64,000 nt of DNA. It comes from Lachnospiraceae bacterium. Its GTDB lineage: Bacteria > Bacillota > Clostridia > Lachnospirales > Lachnospiraceae. The stretch spans positions 124,001 to 188,000 of the forward strand of contig JAFXCD010000045.1 in NCBI GenBank assembly GCA_017521605.1, given 5' to 3'. A program made the translations under genes and the position numbers. Under the pieces are notes generated by a model. That model was given only the letters and a program-made list of their open reading frames with translations. It searched no databases and was not told the origin of the DNA. This document shows, one piece after another, positions 1 to 8,309 of this stretch (positions are counted from its first letter, which is position 1; every line of letters starts with the position of its first letter).

Positions 1-1
1 A

Positions 2-55
2 GCTATGACATATACCAACAAGCTTGATTATGTGCCTGTTAATTGTACAATTTGA
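2..55 (+). other. Possible 3' tail of an upstream gene
   Basis: An open frame enters from the left edge and stops with TGA at 53-55; only 17 codons are visible, ending in VPVNCTI. Phosphotransacetylase often precedes acetate kinase, but this tail is not recognisable as Pta. It may be chance reading. Nothing else is seen before the ribosome binding site of ackA. Confidence 0.15.
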
Positions 56-119
56 CGAACGAAGCATTTTAAGTGGTTGTCCTTATACAAAAGAAAATTA
101 AAATTAGGAGATAATAATC

Positions 120-1316
120 ATGAATATATTAGTAATTAATTGCGGTAGCTCATCCCTGAAATTTCAGTTGATTGACAGTATGTCCGAAAAGTGCATTGCA
201 AAAGGTAATTGTGAAAGAATCGGTATTGATGGAAGTTTTATTACCTATGCGCCCGCAGGTGGTGAGAAGGAAAAAACAGTGATAGAGATTCCTAACCATA
301 AGGAAGGTATTCGCTTAGTATTAGAAGCTTTAACAAATGATAAATCAGGTGTTGTTAAGGATTTAAGTGAAATTGGAGCTGTGGGACATCGTGTTGTGCA
401 TGGTGGAGAAAAGTTTTCCGACGCTACACTGATAAATGATGAAGTGATTAAAGCCATTGAAGAATGTAATGATTTAGCACCTCTTCATAACCCGGCTAAT
501 TTAATAGGTATTGATGCATGTAAAAGTCTGATGCCAAATACCCCTATGGTAGCGGTTTTTGATACTGCTTTCCATCAGACCATGCCGGAAGAAGCCTATA
601 TGTATGGATTGCCTTATGAGTATTATCAGAAATATAAGATTAGAAGATATGGTTTCCATGGTACCAGTCATTCCTATGTATCCAAGAGAGCTGCCGAGGT
701 ACTTGGGGTAGATTATAGTGAATTAAAGACCATTGTATGTCATTTGGGGAATGGTGCTTCCGTATCAGCAGTAAAGAACGGTGTTTGTGTAGATACTTCC
801 ATGGGTATGACTCCTTTGGAAGGTCTGATTATGGGTACCCGTTCCGGGGATATTGATCCTGCTATTGTGGAATTTGTGGCCAATAAAGAAAATAAAAATG
901 TATCAGAAATGCTTAATATTTTAAATAAAAAGTCCGGTGTTTATGGCTTGTCAAATAATTTGTCCTCTGACTTCAGGGATATTGAGGATGGATATCTGGC
1001 AGGAGATGAGCATGCAGTACGTGCAATGAAGACCTTCTGTTATCGTGTTGCAAAGTACATTGGTGCTTTCGTGGCCGCCATGAATGGTGTAGATGTTATA
1101 TGCTTTACGGCAGGTGTAGGTGAAAATGGTCCTATTATCCGTAATATTATATGTGAATATTTGGGTTATTTAGGTATTGAGCTGGATCAAGAGTTGAATA
1201 ATAAGCGTGGTTTGGATTTAGTGGTTACTACTACAGATTCCAAAACAAAGGTTATGGTTATTCCTACAAATGAAGAGTTGGCGATTGCCAGAGCAACATT
1301 GAAACTCGTAAAATAA
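120..1316 (+). CDS. ackA: Acetate kinase
   Basis: This enzyme transfers phosphate between acetyl phosphate and ADP, giving ATP and acetate in the last step of fermentative acetate formation in the cytoplasm. The 398-residue length is normal for the family. The N-terminal MNILVINCGSSSLKFQL is the first acetate/propionate kinase signature, HGTSH near residue 180 carries the active-site His, and HLGNGAS and AGVGENGP are the nucleotide-site loops of the ASKHA fold. The start is well placed behind TTAGGAGATAATA. A strong terminator follows directly, so the transcript ends here. No phosphotransacetylase gene is visible in the window. Confidence 0.97.
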   Translation: MNILVINCGSSSLKFQLIDSMSEKCIAKGNCERIGIDGSFITYAPAGGEKEKTVIEIPNHKEGIRLVLEALTNDKSGVVKDLSEIGAVGHRVVHGGEKFSDATLINDEVIKAIEECNDLAPLHNPANLIGIDACKSLMPNTPMVAVFDTAFHQTMPEEAYMYGLPYEYYQKYKIRRYGFHGTSHSYVSKRAAEVLGVDYSELKTIVCHLGNGASVSAVKNGVCVDTSMGMTPLEGLIMGTRSGDIDPAIVEFVANKENKNVSEMLNILNKKSGVYGLSNNLSSDFRDIEDGYLAGDEHAVRAMKTFCYRVAKYIGAFVAAMNGVDVICFTAGVGENGPIIRNIICEYLGYLGIELDQELNNKRGLDLVVTTTDSKTKVMVIPTNEELAIARATLKLVK

Positions 1317-1327
1317 TGTAATTTATT

Positions 1328-1364
1328 AAAAAAAGCTTCCTTTGAAAGAAGAGGAAGCTTTTTT
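1328..1364 (+). terminator. Rho-independent terminator after ackA
   Basis: An 11-bp stem (AAAAGCTTCCT pairing with AGGAAGCTTTT) closes a short A/G-rich loop and is followed by a T run. It sits 12 bases after the ackA stop codon. Confidence 0.85.
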
Positions 1365-1430
1365 GATGTAAAAATGATGTAAAATGGTGTTATATTAGTA
1401 AATGTGAGTATTAAATGAAAGGTGAGAGAG

Positions 1431-2522
1431 ATGAAAAAATATATAATGCTATTATCACTTGTTCTGGTATGTTTGCCTTTTTCGGCAGAGGCAGCTAATC
1501 CTGTTAAAGAACAATATTTAGAATTCCAGAATCGTTTTGAGTCTGTTGAGGTTTATGAAGATATTGAAAATAACAGCTTTAAAATATTTGAAGACCAGAT
1601 TTTTACTGAAGTTTTTGAAAGCTTTGGACAAGAAATGATTACCTTTGTTCCGGCAATAGATCGTAAGTATAACAGAATGGCTATATTTATTGTGGATTAT
1701 ACTGGTAAGGTATTGTTTAAAACAAATCAGTTGGAAACCAATTATCAGATAAAGCAGGAAATGAGACAACCCAATCTGGAAATTGCAGCAGTTTCATTTC
1801 TGGATTTGAATAATGATGACCAAAAGGATATTGTTCTGATTACACGTTGCAGAAAAAAGGAGGATTCTGTTTCAACAAAATATAAAGTTGGAGATGTACT
1901 GTTTCAAAAGGATGGAGGGTTTTATCGAGATTATCGGATATCAGATAAAATTAATCGTTTCAGCATGAATAAAAGTGCCAAAAGTATCATTTCTTTTGTA
2001 AGGGATAGGAAGTCAACAGAATTTTTGTATACAGCAACTACTTCCCAAGAATTGTTGGAAAATAATTTTAAGATTATTAATGAGCAGTGTTATCCCAGAA
2101 ATTTTGAAAAGCTGGGAAAATTACAGGTAATTCCCGGAATATATAGTATGGGGGATTATGATGTGTTTATGATCTATCTCGTGAATGATCGGGGAGATAT
2201 CATATGGAGTTTTCAGCCTATGAGTGAGTATGATAATTTATATTCATTACGTGGTATCACTTGTAAAGATGTGGATGGTGATGGAATGAAGGATATTATT
2301 GTGTTGGCGAGATACAGTCGTGAATCTCTGCAAGGAGAATTAATTGTGGAAAGTGCATGTTCAATATATTATCAAAGAACAGGGGGATTTGTGGAAGATA
2401 AGGAGTTTCATAAGAATTTTAGTTGTACAGACCAGCATAAATTAGATGATGTTGTTCAGGAGATTAGAAAATATTGGGGATGGCGTATAGAGAATACGAA
2501 TTATGAGGTGAAAAACAAATGA
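1431..2522 (+). CDS. Exported FG-GAP-like protein of the two-component operon
   Basis: The product is not assigned to a characterised family. Residues 1-22 form a Sec signal peptide (MKKYIMLLSLVLVCLPFSAEA) with no lipobox, so it is probably released or wall-associated. Two calcium-loop-like motifs, DLNNDDQKD (about residue 125) and DVDGDGMKD (about residue 283), each followed by a hydrophobic strand, resemble FG-GAP/VCBS repeats of beta-propellers. The ATG at 1431 is chosen over the GTG at 1422 because AAAGGTGAG lies at the correct distance before it. The stop overlaps the response-regulator start by four bases (ATGA), so the two are translationally coupled. Inference: an extracellular input or output module for the sensor kinase. 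Confidence 0.75.
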   Translation: MKKYIMLLSLVLVCLPFSAEAANPVKEQYLEFQNRFESVEVYEDIENNSFKIFEDQIFTEVFESFGQEMITFVPAIDRKYNRMAIFIVDYTGKVLFKTNQLETNYQIKQEMRQPNLEIAAVSFLDLNNDDQKDIVLITRCRKKEDSVSTKYKVGDVLFQKDGGFYRDYRISDKINRFSMNKSAKSIISFVRDRKSTEFLYTATTSQELLENNFKIINEQCYPRNFEKLGKLQVIPGIYSMGDYDVFMIYLVNDRGDIIWSFQPMSEYDNLYSLRGITCKDVDGDGMKDIIVLARYSRESLQGELIVESACSIYYQRTGGFVEDKEFHKNFSCTDQHKLDDVVQEIRKYWGWRIENTNYEVKNK

Positions 2523-3172
2523 TAAAAATTTTAATTGTAGATGATGAAAAAGCGATTTGTGATTTGATAGATATGAATTTGACTGCTGCAGGATACAGCT
2601 GTAAAATCGTTCAGAATGGATTAGCTGCTTTGGACATGATAGAAAAAGAAGACTTTGATCTTATTTTATTGGATATTATGCTTCCTGGTGCGGATGGTTA
2701 TGACATTATGGAGTATATCAGACCATTAAAAATACCTGTTATTTTTATAACTGCAAAGCATGAGGTGAAAGATAGAGTAAAGGGATTAAAGCTTGGAGCT
2801 GAAGATTATTTGGTGAAACCTTTTGATGTGATAGAGCTGATTGCAAGAGTAGAAGTAGTATTAAGAAGATTTCATAAAACACAAAAGGTACTTCAGGCAG
2901 GCGATGTATTGGTAGATACAGAAGCCAGAAAGGTGATGAAGGGTAGTAAAATCATCGCACTTACCAATAAAGAATATGGACTGCTATTACTGTTTATTCG
3001 TAATAAAAATGTAGCATTATTTAAAGAAACCCTTTACGAGAAGGTGTGGGGTGATGAATATATTACAGATAGCAGAACCTTGGAATTGCATGTACAGAGA
3101 CTTCGTAAAAAGATGTCATGGGAAAAGAATCTGGTCGCAGTATATAAGGTTGGTTATCGATTAGAGATATAA
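2519..3172 (+). CDS. OmpR/PhoB-type response regulator
   Basis: This is a 217-residue transcription factor. The receiver domain (1-118) has the acidic pair D8/D9, phospho-acceptor D52, T78 and K100 in the expected order. The C-terminal winged-helix DNA-binding domain (about 125-217) has the family pattern LTNKEYGLLLLF and SRTLELHVQRLRKK. It overlaps the upstream exported-protein gene by four bases and lies 16 bases before the kinase gene, so the two are cognate partners. Targets cannot be read from the sequence; the adjacent cell-wall hydrolase at 5521 is a reasonable guess. Confidence 0.95.
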   Translation: MIKILIVDDEKAICDLIDMNLTAAGYSCKIVQNGLAALDMIEKEDFDLILLDIMLPGADGYDIMEYIRPLKIPVIFITAKHEVKDRVKGLKLGAEDYLVKPFDVIELIARVEVVLRRFHKTQKVLQAGDVLVDTEARKVMKGSKIIALTNKEYGLLLLFIRNKNVALFKETLYEKVWGDEYITDSRTLELHVQRLRKKMSWEKNLVAVYKVGYRLEI

Positions 3173-3188
3173 TAATTGGAGATACGAA

Positions 3189-4622
3189 ATGAAACTTCTA
3201 TATAAGATTTTACTATGGAATATTGTAATAGTAGCAGTCTGCTTAGGAATTGGCGGGTATAGTTTTATAAACTTTGTGTTTCAGACATCTTTGGAGCGTG
3301 AAACAAAGCAGGCGTTGGATGAAAGCAGTATTTTACAGTTTGCCTTTGAAACAGCAGCGCTTAATATACCATCCAGATATGATGTATTACAGGATACGAC
3401 TATTGAAGAAATAGGATATAGCTTAGAACGTGGCGGACAAAATAACGGTACACGTATGCTTCATATATCCGATGAACAACAAGAGACTTTATATCTTGGC
3501 GATGGTTTTGAAGTAGATGAAGAATTCTTGGTACAAATCCCCAATGACAGCAAAATCTATCAGCTTCGTGAAATTCAGGGGAGATACTATATTCATACCG
3601 GCTGTAAAATGAAGGCGTTAGACAGAGTATTATATTTAGAGACATTAAAAGATATTACTTTAATTTATGAAGAACGTAAGGAGGGCTTTGCGGTTTATCG
3701 CAGGGTTATCTTTTTTGTATTATTATGTGCAACTATAGTTATGTATCTGATATGTCGTTGGTTGACAAAACCAATACGATTACTTACTATGGCCACAAGA
3801 AAAATGTCGGAAGGTGATTATGGATATCGTGCCAGAGTAATGAGTAATGACGAAATGGGACAATTAACAACTGATTTTAATTTAATGGCAAATGCACTGG
3901 AAGATAATATTGCATTGTTGGAGGATGAAATACGTACACGTGAAGAATTTATCGGAGCCTTTGCCCATGAATTAAAGACACCACTAACTGCAATTATTGG
4001 ATATGCGGATATGCTTCGCTCCAGAAAATTGGATGAGGAGAAAGCATTTGTTTCAGCCAATTACATATTTACAGAAGGAAAACGTCTGGAGGCAATGGCT
4101 TTCAGATTGCTGGATATCATTGTAACCAAACGCTTGGAAATTGAAAAGCAAAGAGTTGATACCAAAAAAATTTTTTCTTATTTGCGTGAATTATATGGCG
4201 GTTATTCACAGATTAAAGTCATGTGTCAATATGAACCTGCTGTAGTATTGGCTGAAAGTGATTTGTTAAAATCGGTTTTGATAAATCTGGTAGACAATGC
4301 CTGTAAAGCTTCTCAAGAAGGGGGCAAGGTAGAAATACTCGGCAGAAAACAAAAGAACGGATATTTGTTTGCAGTAAAGGATTATGGAATGGGGATTGCA
4401 GAGGAAGAATATGATAAGATAATAAACGCATTTTATATGGTAGATAAGTCACGTTCCAGAAGTAAAAACGGTGCCGGATTAGGCTTGGCTCTTTGTGTTG
4501 AAATATTAAAGCTCCATGATAGTCATTTACGCATAGAAAGTAAATTGGGAGAAGGAAGCTGTTTCAGCTTTGTTATACCCTGGAAGGAGGTGAACGGTAA
4601 TGAAACGGAACCTGAAAGCTAG
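3189..4622 (+). CDS. Membrane sensor histidine kinase
   Basis: The 477-residue protein has two transmembrane helices (about 8-30 and 172-192) flanking an extracellular sensor of about 140 residues, followed by a HAMP linker (about 190-245). The dimerisation/phospho-acceptor box FAHELKTPLTAI places the phosphorylated His at residue 260. The ATPase domain shows the N box (NLVDNACKAS), G1 (DYGMGI), and G2 (GAGLGLALC). It would phosphorylate the response regulator encoded just upstream. The sensor domain is not recognised, so the signal is unknown. The 3' end overlaps the next gene by 23 bases. Confidence 0.95.
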   Translation: MKLLYKILLWNIVIVAVCLGIGGYSFINFVFQTSLERETKQALDESSILQFAFETAALNIPSRYDVLQDTTIEEIGYSLERGGQNNGTRMLHISDEQQETLYLGDGFEVDEEFLVQIPNDSKIYQLREIQGRYYIHTGCKMKALDRVLYLETLKDITLIYEERKEGFAVYRRVIFFVLLCATIVMYLICRWLTKPIRLLTMATRKMSEGDYGYRARVMSNDEMGQLTTDFNLMANALEDNIALLEDEIRTREEFIGAFAHELKTPLTAIIGYADMLRSRKLDEEKAFVSANYIFTEGKRLEAMAFRLLDIIVTKRLEIEKQRVDTKKIFSYLRELYGGYSQIKVMCQYEPAVVLAESDLLKSVLINLVDNACKASQEGGKVEILGRKQKNGYLFAVKDYGMGIAEEEYDKIINAFYMVDKSRSRSKNGAGLGLALCVEILKLHDSHLRIESKLGEGSCFSFVIPWKEVNGNETEPES

Positions 4623-5430
4623 TGTTGTTGTTATTTGTGTAATACTAATAGTAGTATTATCTATTTGGGGGCCGGAAAAGATTTCTAATTATAGGGATAA
4701 ACATACTATGAATCGGGTTTCTATGGAAGAACTGGATGGCTTGGGAGAGGGATATCGTTATGAGTTGACTAATAATGAAAAACTATATATTCTGTCTATG
4801 TGTTTGCAGCATCAGGTGTTACCGGAGACAGATCAGAGTAAAAAAAATCGTATATCAAATGATAATATGGATTATGAGGAATTGAACGGTTCTTATGCCT
4901 TTGTTGTGAATAAAAAAGGTCCTACAGATAAGGAGATTGACGAAAAGAATATTTTTAGAGTTTGTAATCAGGAAATTGGAGTGCTTAAAAGTATGGGCAT
5001 TTTACCGGATGACATAAAAGTGATAGAGAATGGGGCGTATGAAGCAGAATTGTATTCTGCTATAGACGTATTGGATCCAAGAAATAATATGCCGGTATGG
5101 AAGGTGAGTTTGTCCACATCACATGAGAATGCAGATAAATCCAAGCGTCTGTTAGATGCTTATGTGGATGCGGAAACAGGAAAAATATATGAGTTTTATG
5201 TACGGATTGAAGAAGAGTGGGAAGAACTGGAACCGGAAAAGATAATGAAAAAGTGGAATGAATATTTAGGACTGCGAGGAATGGAGAAGGATAATAGAGA
5301 TAATCCCCTTTTAGAGACAACCCCATATTTTTTAAAATATACATTCCCTGGCATGGATAATGGTAAAACTATTGTAACAGTTGGATTTTATGAAGGAATC
5401 AATGAATTATTTTTAAAAATTTCGGAATGA
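4600..5430 (+). CDS. Membrane-anchored accessory protein, PepSY-like
   Basis: The function is unknown. The protein has one N-terminal transmembrane helix (about residues 8-25) and an extracellular domain of about 250 residues. The stretch around MPVWKVSLST and LLDAYVDAETGKIYEFYV resembles the end of a PepSY-type fold (a hydrophobic strand, then D-x-x-T-G-K-I). A very strong ribosome binding site, AAGGAGGTGA, lies inside the end of the kinase gene, and the start overlaps that gene by 23 bases, so it is coupled to the kinase. By analogy with YycH/YycI-type proteins it may modulate the sensor kinase from outside; this is inference from position and topology only. Confidence 0.7.
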   Translation: MKRNLKASVVVICVILIVVLSIWGPEKISNYRDKHTMNRVSMEELDGLGEGYRYELTNNEKLYILSMCLQHQVLPETDQSKKNRISNDNMDYEELNGSYAFVVNKKGPTDKEIDEKNIFRVCNQEIGVLKSMGILPDDIKVIENGAYEAELYSAIDVLDPRNNMPVWKVSLSTSHENADKSKRLLDAYVDAETGKIYEFYVRIEEEWEELEPEKIMKKWNEYLGLRGMEKDNRDNPLLETTPYFLKYTFPGMDNGKTIVTVGFYEGINELFLKISE

Positions 5431-5459
5431 TGTATATTTTATGCAAAAAATATGAACAT

Positions 5460-5490
5460 TTGATGAGTTCCCGGAATATGCTTGTATTAT
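5460..5490 (+). promoter_or_regulatory. Possible promoter for the amidase/deacetylase gene
   Basis: TTGATG and TATTAT are separated by 19 bases, which is long for a sigma-A promoter, in the 90-base gap after the two-component operon. The -10 box is good; the spacing is not. Confidence 0.3.
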
Positions 5491-5520
5491 AGAGAAAACA
5501 AGTAATAGGGGGGAACTAAA

Positions 5521-6966
5521 ATGTACGTACAGGAAGCGGTTTGGTTTAAAAAGCAGCAAAGAAAAAGGACATGGTTAAAAGGACTTAAATATTTGGTCAT
5601 GTGTCTGACTTTGGTGCTTTTTGTCTGCCTGGGCATATGGTACCTTCCATTAAATAAGAGTATTTTTGATTTGGAGAAGGCAAAACGTAATGTTCCGGAG
5701 CAGGTATTGGCTTATGAATCAATGGAAGATACATACAAAAAAGAAATTGTGGAATCGGATTATATTGTGAATGATGAAGTGACTGAACAGCAAATAGTAA
5801 AGGAAATAAGAACAAATCATCTGGATGATGGAGTTAATATTGTAGCGATTGATATAGGACATGGTGGGGGGGATGAAGGTTGTAGTTATGATGGAGTGGA
5901 TGAAAAACAGATTAATCTGAAATTAGGATATCAATTAAAAGAGAAATTGGAAAGTATGGACTTTCAAGTGATATTAACCCGAGAAAATGACGAAAATATA
6001 GAATTAATAAATCGCGTAGAAAAAGTTAAAGATTCCAATGCAGATATCTTAATCAGTATTCACCAAAATGCCTGTGAGGACATGTCTGTTTCCGGAATTG
6101 AGACATGGTATTTTCCGGACAAAGATGTTGAAAATGAACGTTTGGCCAGATTGGTGCAACAATATACAGTTCTTTATACAAAGGGAAAAGACAGAGGAAT
6201 AATGGAATCGCGAGAACTGGTTATTGTTCGTGATTGTGACATACCTTCATGTTTGATTGAAACAGGGTTTCTATCCAATATATCAGAGCGTCAATGTTTA
6301 TCGGATGAAGCATATTGTAATAAACTTGTTCAAGGTATGGCAGAAGCAGTAGAACTATATTTTAATCCTAAAGCCATGTATTTAACCTTTGATGATGGAC
6401 CAAATACAGAAAATACTAATGCTGTTTTAGATATCTTGAAAGAGAACAATATTAAAGCAACATTTTTTGTGGTAGGAAAGAATGTGGAGCGAAACCCGGA
6501 AACAACCAAAAGAATAGTTGAAGAAGGTCATTCTATTGGTATTCATTGTTATAATCATGATTATGGGGTGATTTATAATAGTGTGGAAGATTATGTAGAG
6601 GATTTTGAGAAGGCAAGGCAAATTGTGTTCGAGATAACAGGAGTAGAACCTAATATGTTCCGATTTCCAGGAGGAAGCATAAACAGTTATAACAAAAAAG
6701 TGTACAGAGATATTATAGAGACTATGACAACAAAAGGATATTTATACTATGATTGGAATGCAAGTCTGGAGGATGCAGTTAAAAGGCCTGATAAAGAGAA
6801 TATATTAAAGAATGCAAAGGACAGCACACTGGGACGAAAGGTAGTAATAATGCTTGCGCATGATACAGTAGATGTAACCATTGAAGTGCTTGAGGAATTA
6901 TTGGAATTATTTCCTGAGTATGAATTTAAAGCGTTGGATACGAGTGTGGAGCAAATAAAATTTTAA
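5521..6966 (+). CDS. Fused N-acetylmuramoyl-L-alanine amidase and NodB polysaccharide deacetylase
   Basis: A single membrane-anchored cell-wall enzyme carries two catalytic domains. After a transmembrane helix (about 20-42), residues 105-280 form an Amidase_3 domain with the zinc/catalytic pattern IDIGHGG, the downstream Glu in DEKQINL, SIHQNA and LIETGFLSN. Residues 288-480 form a NodB/CE4 domain with TFDDGP at about 289, GIHCYNHD, FRFPGG and LAHD. The amidase would cut between muramic acid and the stem peptide; the CE4 domain would deacetylate GlcNAc or MurNAc. The second NodB motif is H-C-Y-N-H, keeping both metal-binding His. The ribosome binding site is GGGGGGA. It may belong to the regulon of the adjacent two-component system (inference). 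Confidence 0.92.
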   Translation: MYVQEAVWFKKQQRKRTWLKGLKYLVMCLTLVLFVCLGIWYLPLNKSIFDLEKAKRNVPEQVLAYESMEDTYKKEIVESDYIVNDEVTEQQIVKEIRTNHLDDGVNIVAIDIGHGGGDEGCSYDGVDEKQINLKLGYQLKEKLESMDFQVILTRENDENIELINRVEKVKDSNADILISIHQNACEDMSVSGIETWYFPDKDVENERLARLVQQYTVLYTKGKDRGIMESRELVIVRDCDIPSCLIETGFLSNISERQCLSDEAYCNKLVQGMAEAVELYFNPKAMYLTFDDGPNTENTNAVLDILKENNIKATFFVVGKNVERNPETTKRIVEEGHSIGIHCYNHDYGVIYNSVEDYVEDFEKARQIVFEITGVEPNMFRFPGGSINSYNKKVYRDIIETMTTKGYLYYDWNASLEDAVKRPDKENILKNAKDSTLGRKVVIMLAHDTVDVTIEVLEELLELFPEYEFKALDTSVEQIKF

Positions 6967-7010
6967 ATATGGAAAAGTACATAAACAAACCGTATTACGG
7001 ATATGGGAGG

Positions 7011-7061
7011 TTTAATGTGCAAATGTTACTATATTAAAAGGGATTAATGTGCGAATTATTT
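7011..7061 (+). repeat. Direct repeat with two overlapping Met-Cys mini-ORFs
   Basis: TTAATGTGC occurs at 7012-7020 and again at 7044-7052, offset by 32 bases (about three helical turns). Both copies contain an ATG behind a purine-rich ribosome-binding-like sequence (GGGAGG and AAAAGGG). Confidence 0.5.
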
Positions 7062-7157
7062 CATGGTGACCCATTAAGGGATGTGCTACAATATCATTGT
7101 AATAATCCTATGAGATGCAACAACACTATACTGCTTGACAAGAGTAAAGTGTCATGA
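7047..7157 (+). CDS. Possible 36-residue leader ORF upstream of the acidic lipoprotein
   Basis: AAAAGGGATTA precedes an ATG opening a 36-codon frame with five Cys/His residues near its start and middle. It overlaps by one base a still smaller frame (7015-7047, MCKCYYIKRD) that has its own GGGAGG. Both peptides start Met-Cys. No family is recognised. It could be a regulatory leader peptide for the lipoprotein gene starting 41 bases later, or simply chance. Confidence 0.25.
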   Translation: MCELFHGDPLRDVLQYHCNNPMRCNNTILLDKSKVS

Positions 7158-7198
7158 TAGGATTGATGATTGTGAGGAATTATAGAGAGGAGAAAATT

Positions 7199-8218
7199 AT
7201 GAAGAAAAAATTTTTATCATTAATGATGGTTACATGTATGGTAGCTATGGTACTTACCGGCTGTGGACAGACAGAAACTTCAGGAGATGATGCAAAAGCA
7301 TCTGTAGAAGAATCTAAAGATGATAAGGAAGAATCCGATGAGGAGTCTAAAGAAGCATCAAAAGAGGATGCTAAAGAAGAATCAGAGGAAGAGTCCGTTG
7401 AAGAATCTACAGAAGAAGTGGTTGAATCTACTGAAGAAGCAGAGGAGTCTGAGGAAGTAGAAGAGACAGAAGAAGTTGAGTCTACTGAAGAAGTTGAAGA
7501 ATCAGAAGAAGTTGAGTCTACTGAAGAAGTTGAAGAATCAGAAGAAGTAGAAGAGACTGAAGAAGTAGATGCAGAAGACACAGATGCTAATGCAGGTGTT
7601 GAATCTGATATTGCAAAGATGTATGAAGGTTATATGGAGAAAGAGGATATTCTTCCTGAAAACTTTATGATGTCTGCAAACACAACACAGGATGGTATTA
7701 CAATGGATATGTGTATTGCACATACTACCGATATGGATATGATTGCATATGATCTTGCTGCTGTATATATGAATATTTATATCGGTAAAGATAAAGCATA
7801 CTGCAAGTACAATATTGAAGGTGAAGATGTTTGGATTTGGGCACCTATTGAATCAGAAGAGGATGAAGAGGAACTTGCTTCTATGTCTGATAGTACTTTA
7901 GTTGATCCTTCCACAGTTACAGAATGTGTTTATCGTGAAACTGTAGAAGAAGATGGTGTGGTTTATGACTTGCTGGATTTGACTGTTGATGATGGATATA
8001 GTACAAGTACTGCAACTTATTATGTAAACCGTGAAACACAGAAGATTGGTAAATGTGTAATGGAACAGGATGGTGCCAGCGTAGTATGTCTGGTTGAAGA
8101 AATTGACACTATTGAATTACCTGCTGAAGCAGAAAGTGCTACAGAGGGTACAGTTGAAGATATTTCATCATGTATGTTGATTGTTGTTTTTGCAGCTATG
8201 GGTATGGCTGCTCAATAA
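7199..8218 (+). CDS. Lipoprotein with a long acidic Glu/Ser/Thr repeat spacer
   Basis: The function is unknown. The lipobox LTGC gives a mature lipid-anchored N-terminus at about residue 21. Residues about 25-125 are almost entirely Glu, Ser, Thr, Val and Asp, with imperfect repeats built from STEEVEESEEVE: a flexible, highly negative stalk. A globular domain follows (about 135-310), ending with the pattern YYVNRETQKIGK and IDTIELPAEA, which recurs twice in the next gene. The C-terminus is hydrophobic (MLIVVFAAMGMAA). The start at 7199 is preferred over 7154 because GAGAGGAGA precedes it and only this start exposes the signal peptide. It is closed by a strong terminator. Confidence 0.85.
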   Translation: MKKKFLSLMMVTCMVAMVLTGCGQTETSGDDAKASVEESKDDKEESDEESKEASKEDAKEESEEESVEESTEEVVESTEEAEESEEVEETEEVESTEEVEESEEVESTEEVEESEEVEETEEVDAEDTDANAGVESDIAKMYEGYMEKEDILPENFMMSANTTQDGITMDMCIAHTTDMDMIAYDLAAVYMNIYIGKDKAYCKYNIEGEDVWIWAPIESEEDEEELASMSDSTLVDPSTVTECVYRETVEEDGVVYDLLDLTVDDGYSTSTATYYVNRETQKIGKCVMEQDGASVVCLVEEIDTIELPAEAESATEGTVEDISSCMLIVVFAAMGMAAQ

Positions 8219-8256
8219 TGAATGATTAAAGTATAACCTCACAATAAATATATTTT

Positions 8257-8285
8257 TGAGCCCCCTTTTTATGAAGGGGGCTTTT
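8257..8285 (+). terminator. Rho-independent terminator between the two lipoprotein genes
   Basis: AGCCCCC pairs with GGGGGCT around an eight-base loop and ends in TTTT. The upstream-most possible starts of the next gene fall inside this hairpin, which argues for the later start at 8310. Confidence 0.85.
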
Positions 8286-8309
8286 ATGAAAATGTTTAAG
8301 GGTAAAAGA

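Noticed and set aside
6969-7037. 22-codon frame starting directly after the amidase/deacetylase gene
   Set aside because: No ribosome binding site and no recognisable feature.
7180-7581. 133-codon Ser-rich open frame on the reverse strand
   Set aside because: It is the antisense of the Glu/Ser repeat of the acidic lipoprotein; GAA/GAG codons read backwards as TTC/CTC and TCx, so the open frame is a by-product. No ribosome binding site.
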